From DASZZY01 sp036260395 (GTDB lineage Bacteria; Actinomycetota; UBA4738; CALAEC01): a stretch of DNA of 14,059 bases. The position numbers and the translations under genes are program-made. The stretch is from positions 1-14,059 of the forward strand of contig DASZZY010000159.1 of assembly GCA_036260395.1 (NCBI GenBank), written 5' to 3'. This document shows positions 6,209-11,927 of the stretch, piece after piece. Numbering within the stretch: position 1 is the stretch's first letter; the number at the start of each line of letters is the position of its first letter. The notes beneath the pieces are model-generated. The model was not told the DNA's origin. It saw nothing but the letters and a program-made list of their open reading frames with translations, and did no database searches.

Positions 6209-6706
6209 TCAGGCCTGCCGGCGGCGGCCGTACCGCGTCTTCCCACGCGGCTTGTAGACGCCGAGCGCCGCGGCGGTGATCAGGAGGACCAGGGCCAGCG
6301 CCGCGTGGAGGACCGGCGACGGGTTCCGGACCTCGACCAGCCGGGCGCTCTGATCCGCCGCGACGTCCGCCATGACGCGGAACGTGTCGAGGTACAGGAC
6401 GAGGACCAGCGTGGCGAAGAGGTTGATCAGGAGCTTGAAGATCACCCAGTAGTGGCGGAGGAGCCCCCACCTGGTGCCCAGCGACGATACGAGCCCGGTC
6501 GCCAGCGACCCGAGCGCCAGCGGGACCAGCACGAGCCGGGCGGCCGGGTCCATCGCCAGATACGCGCCCCGGACCGTTGGGGGATCCGGGCTCGTGAGGC
6601 CGACCACCCCGAGCCCGAGGAACGCCGCGGCGGCCCCCACCCAGCCGACCGACGCCAGGACGTGGACGGCGAGGGCCATCTTCTGGAGGGAAGGCGGCAT
6701 CGACAT
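6209..6706 (-). CDS. Four-helix integral membrane protein of unknown function (DUF2269/CopD-like)
   Basis: A 165-residue membrane protein with hydrophobic helices at about 10-36, 56-76, 85-107 and 132-150 and a strongly basic tail (KPRGKTRYGRRRQA). The start of helix 1 (HVLASVGWVGAAAAFLGLG) and LGTRWGLLRHYWVIFKLLINL (77-97) are typical of small actinobacterial membrane proteins related in pattern to DUF2269 or CopD-like proteins, often found near TetR regulators. The family is my inference. The start may be ATG 6706 or ATG 6700; there is no clear Shine-Dalgarno. It lies six bases after the stop of the small membrane protein gene, so the two form an operon driven from the promoter at 6885-6913 and diverging from the TetR gene. 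Confidence 0.75.
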   Translation of the reverse strand: MSMPPSLQKMALAVHVLASVGWVGAAAAFLGLGVVGLTSPDPPTVRGAYLAMDPAARLVLVPLALGSLATGLVSSLGTRWGLLRHYWVIFKLLINLFATLVLVLYLDTFRVMADVAADQSARLVEVRNPSPVLHAALALVLLITAAALGVYKPRGKTRYGRRRQA

Positions 6707-6712
6707 CGGTGC

Positions 6713-6877
6713 CTACGGCGCCGCGACGGCCGCGGGCTCGGGCACCGCGCCCCCGGCACCTCCCTCGGGCGGCCGGTGAAGGCCCGGCCCGTGCCGGACC
6801 CCCGCCACCAGGGAGATCAGGAACGCGAGGACGACCAGGATCGTGATGACCCACGCGACCTTCGCCCAGCGCGGCAC
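6713..6877 (-). CDS. Small single-pass membrane protein (54 residues)
   Basis: The predicted protein has a single hydrophobic helix at about residues 7-27 (VAWVITILVVLAFLISLVAG) after a short basic N-terminus (VPRWAK), and a flexible Pro/Gly/Ala-rich tail. I see no named family. The start is GTG 6877 because a near-perfect promoter (TTGACA, 17 bases, TACGGT) lies seven bases before it; an upstream TTG in the same frame is part of that -35 box and cannot be the start if this promoter is used. It is the first gene of an operon with the four-helix membrane protein and diverges from a TetR regulator, so it may be a small partner of that membrane protein. Length, helix and promoter make it a credible gene, but the function is unknown. 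Confidence 0.65.
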   Translation of the reverse strand: MPRWAKVAWVITILVVLAFLISLVAGVRHGPGLHRPPEGGAGGAVPEPAAVAAP

Positions 6878-6884
6878 GTCGCCC

Positions 6885-6913
6885 ACCGTATCGAGACAGA
6901 ATGTCGCTGTCAA
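6885..6913 (-). promoter_or_regulatory. Strong leaderless promoter of the small membrane protein operon
   Basis: Minus-strand TTGACA (6913-6908, perfect -35), a 17-base spacer, and TACGGT (6890-6885), followed by seven bases and GTG 6877. This is the best promoter in the window. Confidence 0.75.
6895..6911. promoter_or_regulatory. Probable TetR-family operator
   Basis: GACAG-AATGTCG-CTGTC is an inverted repeat with perfect five-base arms. It fills most of the spacer between the -35 and -10 of the membrane operon promoter and lies just upstream of the divergent TetR promoter. A bound TetR dimer there would block the operon and could regulate itself. That the adjacent TetR binds here is inference. 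Confidence 0.5.
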
Positions 6914-6941
6914 CTCATCATGTCGTTATGGTGGCGTGGTG

Positions 6942-6956
6942 TATAGTCACCGGGTG
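6942..6956 (+). promoter_or_regulatory. Leaderless promoter (-10 box) of the TetR-family gene
   Basis: TATAGT (6942-6947), six bases, then GTG (6954-6956). There is no Shine-Dalgarno. No clear -35 lies at 16-18 bases upstream. Confidence 0.6.
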
Positions 6957-7535
6957 CCGCGGCTGTGGACCCAGACCATCGAGACGCATCGGCGCGAGGT
7001 GCACGACGCCATCCTCGACGCCACCGCCGCGCTGGTGGCCCGGCATGGGCTCCGGTCGGTCACGATGTCGCAGATCGCCGAGGGGTCGGGCATCGGTCGA
7101 GCGACCCTCTACAAATACTTCGCGGACGTCGAGTCGATCCTCCTCGCGTGGCACGAGCGCCACGTCGCCGGCCACCTCCGGCACCTCGCGGAGATCCGTC
7201 ACGGCGCCCGTGACCCGCGTGAGCGGCTCGAGGCCGTCCTCGGAGCGTACGCTCGCATCGTGCACCGCGCGGCCGGGCAGGAGGACGCGGACCTCACGGC
7301 CGTCCTCCACCGGGGCCCGCACGTGCCTCGCGCCGAGGAGCGGCTCCACCGCATGGTCCGGGACCTCCTCGGCCAGGCGGCGCGCAACGGCGAGGTCCGG
7401 GACGACGTGCCGGTCGAGGAGCTGGCGAGCTACTGCCTCCATGCGCTCGGCGCGGCGCGGGGGCTCCGCTCCAAGGCGGCGGTCCGCCGTCTCGTCGAGA
7501 TCACCCTGGCCGGCCTCCGGTCCCCCTCCACCTGA
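6954..7535 (+). CDS. TetR-family transcriptional regulator
   Basis: A 193-residue dimeric repressor type. The N-terminal helix-turn-helix is clear: AILDATAALVARHGLRSVTM (19-38) leads to SQIAEGSGIGRATLYKYFAD (39-58) and SILLAWHERH (61-70). The C-terminal ligand-binding part is all-helical and has no recognisable ligand signature. GTG 6954 was chosen because TATAGT lies six bases before it; starts further upstream would lie inside the promoter region of the divergent operon. The gene diverges from the small membrane protein operon, with an inverted repeat inside that operon's promoter, so local control of those two membrane proteins and itself is the simplest reading. The inducer is unknown. 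Confidence 0.9.
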   Translation: MPRLWTQTIETHRREVHDAILDATAALVARHGLRSVTMSQIAEGSGIGRATLYKYFADVESILLAWHERHVAGHLRHLAEIRHGARDPRERLEAVLGAYARIVHRAAGQEDADLTAVLHRGPHVPRAEERLHRMVRDLLGQAARNGEVRDDVPVEELASYCLHALGAARGLRSKAAVRRLVEITLAGLRSPST

Positions 7536-7703
7536 CGCCGGGGGAGGGACCCGGCCGCGATCGGCGTTGAGCGGGCGGGACGGCACGCCTCCACCTCCAG
7601 GACGCGGCAGAAGGCATTCGACACGGTCGCCGGGAGGGACACCGAGCCATTCCCGAGACGACCGGGAAGACCACGTGCCCTTCGGCTGTCACGCTCCTTC
7701 AGC

Positions 7704-7785
7704 CTAGGGGCATCCCGCAGCGAGTCCGACGTAGGCATCCGGAGTTCGCCAGCTTGGTCCACGCCCGCCACGCCCGGGCGATCAT
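7704..7785 (-). pseudogene. Remnant of a second monooxygenase-like gene (N-terminal fragment)
   Basis: From ATG 7785 the minus strand reads MIARAWRAWTKLANS, then after one extra G (7740) DAYVGLAAGCP and a stop at 7704. This lines up with the start of the intact gene at 8135 (MIGRIWHGWTTRENADAYQRYL): MI-R-W--WT, N and DAY are shared, and the DNA is clearly similar over about 55 bases. The rest of the gene is not recognisable in 7536-7703. It looks like a decayed tandem duplicate. The alignment is short, so this is a moderate call. Confidence 0.5.
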
Positions 7786-7811
7786 CGCTTCGGCAGGTCC
7801 ATGCCAGGCCG

Positions 7812-8135
7812 TCACGCCTGCGCGTCGGACGCTTGAAGGACCACGTCGTAGTGAACGACACGTTCGTCGAATCGATCGAGCAACTCTCGCTCCTCGATGG
7901 GAAGATAGGCCGCGTCCCGGTCCCCCCCCACCAGGGTCTCGATCGCATCCAGCGAGTCCCATAGGGTTAGGGTGACGAACTCCACAGCGTCGCCGTCGTC
8001 CCGCCGAAGGACGTAGACCCCCCGGTAACCGGGGGCCCGGGACTCGCTCCCGGGCAGAGCCTCCCCTTCCAGGTACCGCTGGTACGCATCGGCGTTCTCC
8101 CTGGTGGTCCACCCGTGCCAGATCCGTCCGATCAT
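7812..8135 (-). CDS. Small dimeric alpha-beta barrel protein (antibiotic biosynthesis monooxygenase-like)
   Basis: A 107-residue protein starting MIGRIWHGWTTRENADAYQR, with GYRGVYVLRRDDGDAVEFVT (36-55) and LWDSLDAIETLVG (58-70), the beta-alpha-beta layout of ABM/ferredoxin-like stress-response barrels. Relatives are common small actinobacterial proteins without an assigned reaction; monooxygenase is a family label only. ATG 8135 is the start: AAGGAGG at 8154-8148 is upstream, and any longer start would read through the tRNA. The tRNA-Pro gene ends only 20 bases before the ATG on the same strand, with the Shine-Dalgarno immediately after the tRNA 3' end, so the two probably share a transcript. 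A decayed copy of this gene lies just downstream. Confidence 0.8.
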   Translation of the reverse strand: MIGRIWHGWTTRENADAYQRYLEGEALPGSESRAPGYRGVYVLRRDDGDAVEFVTLTLWDSLDAIETLVGGDRDAAYLPIEERELLDRFDERVVHYDVVLQASDAQA

Positions 8136-8155
8136 TGGGTCGCCGCTCCTCCTTG

Positions 8156-8230
8156 TCGGGCCGGCCGGATTCGAACCGGCGACCTCTTGACCCCCAGTCA
8201 AGCGCGCTAACCAAGCTGCGCCACGGCCCG
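8156..8230 (-). tRNA. tRNA-Pro (anticodon GGG)
   Basis: A complete cloverleaf on the minus strand: acceptor CGGGCCG pairs perfectly with CGGCCCG, plus discriminator A (8156). The D arm is GCGC-AGCTTGGTTA-GCGC, the anticodon arm CTTGA-CTGGGGG-TCAAG with GGG at positions 34-36, the variable loop AGGTC, and the T arm GCCGG-TTCGAAT-CCGGC. The length is 75 and no CCA is encoded. The CGGG start is typical of bacterial tRNA-Pro. A TAACAT box (8251-8246) lies upstream as a possible -10. It reads CCC codons, heavily used in this GC-rich DNA. A tyrosine recombinase lies on its 5' side. Confidence 0.95.
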
Positions 8231-8235
8231 TGCTT

Positions 8236-8271
8236 CCGACCTGCGATGTTACTGGATCTCTGCCGACCTGC
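8236..8271. repeat. Two direct repeats CCGACCTGC between tRNA-Pro and the integrase
   Basis: CCGACCTGC occurs at 8236-8244 and again at 8263-8271, 27 bases apart start to start, in the spacer between the tRNA and the recombinase gene. Short direct repeats in this position can be arm-type sites for an integrase or its helper protein. The TAACAT box for the tRNA lies between them. Confidence 0.5.
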
Positions 8272-8272
8272 T

Positions 8273-8310
8273 GGGGGAGATGGGGGAGGTCGCTCCCCCG
8301 ATGCTCCCCC
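8273..8310. repeat. Long G/C-run hairpin built from repeated heptamers
   Basis: GGGGGAG (8273-8279), AT, GGGGGAG (8282-8288), loop GTCG, CTCCCCC (8293-8299), GATG, CTCCCCC (8304-8310). Each GGGGGAG pairs with a CTCCCCC, giving a stem of about 16 pairs with two bulged G. It also forms direct repeats of CTCCCCCGA. There is no T-run, so a plain terminator is unlikely. It lies between the divergent tRNA and integrase genes. Confidence 0.7.
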
Positions 8311-8368
8311 GAACATGTCGGTACTGGCTTGTAACGTTCCACCGCCGGAGCGATTTCACGGCCCTTCA

Positions 8369-9451
8369 ATGACGGCACCGATCACCAAGATAGAACCGCA
8401 CAGGCGCCGCTTCAGGGTGACCTGGTGGCGTGAGGGCGTTCGGTTTCGCCGAAGTTTCGACACGGAGGCGGCCGCTGCTGAGTTCATCACGCGCCTCAAT
8501 CGCGATCGCGCCGAGCCTCCCGGCCGAGTGGTCCACAGGGTCGCCGGCCCGCTCACCGTGATGGAGGTCGTCGAGAACTGGTATCGACATCATTCGCGCA
8601 ATCTGTCGTCGGGAACGCGGCGTGATTACGAGGGGCGCATCCGACGGGACGTGGGGCGGATCGGCGGCCTTGACGCCAACGAGCTCGCGAGGAACCCGAG
8701 GCGCCTTCGGGCCTTTTACTCGGAGCTCACACCGACGAACGCCCGGCGCCTCCACGCTATTCTCCGGCAGGCATTCCAGGACGCCTTCGACCACGGGGAA
8801 GTGGGCCGGAACCCATGCGATCTGGCCCGGCCACGGAAGCCCCTGGCGCCCGAAAAGGTGATCCCGACGCCGGCCGAGGTCGAGAAGATCGTCATCGCCG
8901 GCGACGAAGAGGATTCGCTGTGGGGTCTGTTCCTCAGCATGACCGCCACGATGGGCACGCGGCGCGGTGAAACGTGCGCCCTCCGCTGGGAAGATGTTGA
9001 TGACGAAAGGGGCCGCGTTCACATCCGAAGGGCACTGTGCAAGGGCGTGCACGGGCCGACGGAGATCAAGCCCCCGAAGAACGGCCGTGAGCGGACGCTC
9101 CTCCTCGCCGCCAATTTCTTCGAGGCGATCCAAGTCCCCCGCCGCCCGAACGGCTGGATCTTCTGCACCTACCGGTCGCCCGAGACACCGTGGCACCCGG
9201 ACTGGCCCGGACACCGCTTCCAACGGCTCATGCGGCGGCTCGGCCTCCCGTACACGCTGCACTCGTTGCGCCACTTCGTGGCCACCGAGCTCCTGGCCCG
9301 TGGGCTGCCGGTGACACAGGTGGCCAAGTTCCTGGGCCACCGCGACCCCTCGGTGACGATGAACCTGTACGGGAACCACCTCATCGACGACGTGCAGCGG
9401 GCGATGGGGATAGCGGCCGCCAACCTGTTCCGAAGATCGCCCGGAGAGTGA
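8369..9451 (+). CDS. Tyrosine-type site-specific recombinase (phage-type integrase)
   Basis: A 360-residue integrase. The N-terminal arm-binding part (about 10-50) has HRRRFRVTWWREGVRFRRSF; a helical core-binding domain (about 60-155) follows, with NWYRHHSR and a long helix. The catalytic domain (about 165-350) shows the full set: R198 in MGTRRGETCALRW, a lysine around 234-237 (KPPKNGRERTL), H298 and R301 in HSLRH, H324 in LGHRDPS and the nucleophile Y334 in TMNLYGN. It appears complete and active. I start at ATG 8369, just before the first conserved strand; the Shine-Dalgarno is poor (GGAG about 20 bases upstream), so the start is uncertain. Base composition is slightly less GC-rich than the flanking operon, consistent with transfer. 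It is next to tRNA-Pro but on its 5' side, unlike the usual arrangement. No excisionase or phage genes are adjacent. Confidence 0.92.
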   Translation: MTAPITKIEPHRRRFRVTWWREGVRFRRSFDTEAAAAEFITRLNRDRAEPPGRVVHRVAGPLTVMEVVENWYRHHSRNLSSGTRRDYEGRIRRDVGRIGGLDANELARNPRRLRAFYSELTPTNARRLHAILRQAFQDAFDHGEVGRNPCDLARPRKPLAPEKVIPTPAEVEKIVIAGDEEDSLWGLFLSMTATMGTRRGETCALRWEDVDDERGRVHIRRALCKGVHGPTEIKPPKNGRERTLLLAANFFEAIQVPRRPNGWIFCTYRSPETPWHPDWPGHRFQRLMRRLGLPYTLHSLRHFVATELLARGLPVTQVAKFLGHRDPSVTMNLYGNHLIDDVQRAMGIAAANLFRRSPGE

Positions 9452-9473
9452 TGCCGTTTCCCGGTTCCCGTGT

Positions 9474-9500
9474 CCGGATATCAACTTGGTTAGACCATCC
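9474..9500 (+). other. tRNA D-arm-like fragment
   Basis: The stretch ending in CAACTTGGTTAGACCATCC resembles the D-arm region of a tRNA and shares 11 of 12 bases (CA[A/G]CTTGGTTAG) with the minus-strand tRNA-Pro here, but in the opposite orientation. No anticodon or T arm follows. It may be a scar of an attachment site or a chance match. Confidence 0.25.
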
Positions 9501-9521
9501 AGAGGTCACGATGGAGGAGCG

Positions 9522-9950
9522 ATGACACGGAAGGCCGAGACCGACAAGCCGGAGCGGTGGGACCGGGACGTGGCCGCGGAGAACGACCTCGACGAGATGC
9601 GCGATTGGGTCGTCTGGGGCGTGGGTCCGCCTCCCGACCGGGCGGCTGCGCCGGAAGCCGCCGAGCGCCCGGGCGAGCCGGGGAACGACATCGCCCGGCA
9701 GATCGCCGAGGGGAACGACCCGGAATGGGCCGAGAGCGGGGACGGCGGCAACTGGGTGGTGATCCTGCGCGCCGACGAGGACCACGTCGACGAGTGGGCC
9801 CTCGAGGACGAGGCGGTGCGAGGGTACGCGCCGTACCTGATCAACCGGGAGGACGCGGAGGCGAAGCCGGAGCGGCTCCGGGGCGTCCTCCGCTCAGACG
9901 TCGTCCGGCGAAGGAAGGAGAAGCGGTTCGACGCCGCTCGGCCCAGCTGA
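9522..9950 (+). CDS. Short acidic protein of unknown function
   Basis: A 142-residue, mostly hydrophilic and acidic protein with no membrane helix. It has a Pro/Ala/Glu-rich middle (about 45-70), a more ordered part (NWVVILRADEDHVDEWALED, about 86-105, then YAPYLINRED) and a basic end (VVRRRKEKRF). I do not recognise a family. ATG 9522 has GGAGGAG at 9513-9519 just upstream; an upstream GTG-type start in the same frame would add about 12 residues. Codon use is GC-rich like the chromosome. It lies 70 bases after the integrase on the same strand and ends three bases before the stop of the convergent cmk/der gene. It could be an accessory gene of the element or a host gene. Confidence 0.65.
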   Translation: MTRKAETDKPERWDRDVAAENDLDEMRDWVVWGVGPPPDRAAAPEAAERPGEPGNDIARQIAEGNDPEWAESGDGGNWVVILRADEDHVDEWALEDEAVRGYAPYLINREDAEAKPERLRGVLRSDVVRRRKEKRFDAARPS

Positions 9951-9953
9951 GCC

Positions 9954-11927
9954 TCACCGCACGCCCTTCGAGCCCCGGCGCCGCGGCCGCACCGAGAGCC
10001 GGATCGGCGAGCCCCCGAACCCGAACGCCGCCCTCAGCCGGTTCTCCACGAACCGCCGGTACGACGGCGGCAGCGGGCCCCCGGTGAACAGCACGAACCG
10101 CGGCGGGCCGGTCCCCACCTGGGTGCCGTAGAGCAGGCGTCCGGCCGTCCGCGGCGGCGGATGCTCCCCCTGCGCCTCGTGGAGGACCCGGTTCACCTCC
10201 GCGGTCGGCACCCGGCGGGACCACTGCTCGTGCGCCTCCAGCAGCCCCGGCATCACCTTGCCGACGCCGGCGCCGGTCCTCGCCGACGTCCGGAGGACCG
10301 GCACCCCGGGGAAGACCTCCACGGCCTCGCGGATCGCCCCGAACCGCTCCGCCCGCTCTCCGGACTCGACGAGATCCCACTTGTTGGCCACCACCACGAT
10401 CCCTCGGCCCGCCTCCGAGACCCGGGCGGCGATCCGGCGGTCCTCGGTGGTAACGCCCTCGTCGGCCGCCACGACAAGCGCCGCCACGTCGGCCCGGTCG
10501 ATGGCGCGCACGGCGCGGACGAACCCGTAGTACTCCAAGCCCTCCGCTCGCGACGGCCTCCGGAACCCGGCCGTGTCGACGAACCGGACGAGGCGGCCGT
10601 CCACCGTCACCACCGCGTCGATCGAATCGCGGGTCGTCCCGGCCTCCTCGTAGACGACCGCGCGCTCCTCCCCCACCAGGCGGTTGAACAACGACGACTT
10701 GCCGACGTTGGGCCGGCCGACGATGCAGAACACCGGCTCCCGCTCGGCCTCCTCGTCCGCCTCCGCGGCGGCCGGCAGCAGATCGACGATCCGGTCCAGG
10801 AGGTCTCCCGCCGCGCGGCCGTGCAGGGCGGACACCGGAGCCGGATCGCCGAGGCCCAGGCGGTACAGCTCGGCGGCGTCGGCCTCCCGCGCCGCGGAGT
10901 CGACCTTGTTGGCCACCACCACGACCGGGACCTGCGCGCGCCGGAGCCGCCGGGCCAGCGCCGCGTCCTCCTCCTGGATCCCCACCGCCGCGTCCACGAC
11001 GAGCAGGATGAGGTCCGCCTCCTCCATCGCCCGATCCGCCTGCGCGGTCACCAGCGCGTCGACGCCGCGCGCCCGGCGGACGTACCCCCCGGTGTCCACG
11101 GCCACGAACGTCCGGCCGCCCCACGACACCGGGGCCTCGACGCGATCGCGCGTCACGCCGGGGAGCGGGTCGGCGATGGCCTCCCGCGCGCCCAGGAGGC
11201 GGTTCAGGAGCGTCGACTTCCCGACGTTCTGTCGTCCGACGATCGCCACCCGTGGCGGGCCGCGGCGGGCGGCACCGCCCCCGACGAGGCCGAGCACCTC
11301 GGCGAGCACGTCGTCCGGCTCGCGCCCGGACGTGTCGACCTGGTGGGCGTCGGGGGCCGCCACCAGCGGGTTGACCCGCGCATCGAGGCTGTCGCGTCTG
11401 GCCAGCGCCTCCGCCATCGCCGGGTCGTCGCTCCCCCGCTCGGCCTGACGCCTGGCAGCCCGCTCCTCGGGATCGGCCCGGAGGAAGATCTTCGCGTCGG
11501 CGTCGGGGAACACCACCGAGCCGATGTCCCGGCCCTCGACCACGCCCCCGGACGCCGCCAGCCGCCGCTGCTCGTCACGGAGCACGGCGCGGACCTCCGG
11601 GTGCCCCGAGACCGCGGACACCACCGACTCCACCTCGGCAGTAGACAGCTCGTCCCCCGGGAGCCGCCCGTCCACGAGGAGCGACGGCGGGACGGCCTCG
11701 GGATCCATCGAGAACCGCAGGGCTCGGGCGGCCTCGGCCAGCGCGGGGCCATCGCCGGGGTCGATCGCTCGGGCCAGCGCCTCGCGGGCCAGGGCCCGGT
11801 ACATCCAGCCGGTGTTCAGGTACGGCAGGCTGAGCCGCTCGGCCAGGCGGCGTGCCAGCGTGGACTTGCCCGCGCCCGCCGGGCCGTCGATGGCCACGAC
11901 CCGGCCGCGCTTCCTCGGTTCGCTCAT
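9954..11927 (-). CDS. cmk-der: Bifunctional cytidylate kinase / ribosome-assembly GTPase Der
   Basis: A 657-residue fusion. Residues about 8-215 are cytidylate kinase (CMP + ATP to CDP): P-loop GPAGAGKS (15-22), EGRDIGSVVFPDA (131-143), LRADPEERAARRQAE, and VDTS near 197-200. The conserved DTG/DSG of the CMP site is NTG here (38-40). Residues about 225-657 are Der (EngA), with two GTPase domains needed for 50S subunit assembly: GRQNVGKST (231-239), DTGG (278-281), NKVD (340-343), then GRPNVGKSS (404-412), DTAG (451-454), NKWD (515-518), and a C-terminal KH-like domain ending in basic residues. Such fusions are known in actinobacteria. The start ATG 11927 overlaps the stop of the pseudouridine synthase gene by ATGA, so translation is coupled. 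It is the last gene of the operon. Confidence 0.96.
   Translation of the reverse strand: MSEPRKRGRVVAIDGPAGAGKSTLARRLAERLSLPYLNTGWMYRALAREALARAIDPGDGPALAEAARALRFSMDPEAVPPSLLVDGRLPGDELSTAEVESVVSAVSGHPEVRAVLRDEQRRLAASGGVVEGRDIGSVVFPDADAKIFLRADPEERAARRQAERGSDDPAMAEALARRDSLDARVNPLVAAPDAHQVDTSGREPDDVLAEVLGLVGGGAARRGPPRVAIVGRQNVGKSTLLNRLLGAREAIADPLPGVTRDRVEAPVSWGGRTFVAVDTGGYVRRARGVDALVTAQADRAMEEADLILLVVDAAVGIQEEDAALARRLRRAQVPVVVVANKVDSAAREADAAELYRLGLGDPAPVSALHGRAAGDLLDRIVDLLPAAAEADEEAEREPVFCIVGRPNVGKSSLFNRLVGEERAVVYEEAGTTRDSIDAVVTVDGRLVRFVDTAGFRRPSRAEGLEYYGFVRAVRAIDRADVAALVVAADEGVTTEDRRIAARVSEAGRGIVVVANKWDLVESGERAERFGAIREAVEVFPGVPVLRTSARTGAGVGKVMPGLLEAHEQWSRRVPTAEVNRVLHEAQGEHPPPRTAGRLLYGTQVGTGPPRFVLFTGGPLPPSYRRFVENRLRAAFGFGGSPIRLSVRPRRRGSKGVR

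Noticed and set aside
7535..7567. Possible terminator after the TetR gene (ACGCCG...CGGCGT)
   Set aside because: The six-base arms are far apart, there is no T-run, and similar GC-rich arms are frequent here.
8135..8368. Longer N-terminus for the integrase
   Set aside because: The upstream residues are an antisense reading of the tRNA and of the repeat-rich spacer.
8136..8378. Longer N-terminus for the barrel protein reading through the tRNA
   Set aside because: The extension is a translation of the tRNA gene and its promoter region; the Shine-Dalgarno and family start point to ATG 8135.
7536..9521. Phage or conjugative module
   Set aside because: Only an integrase is recognisable; there are no structural, replication or transfer genes in the window.
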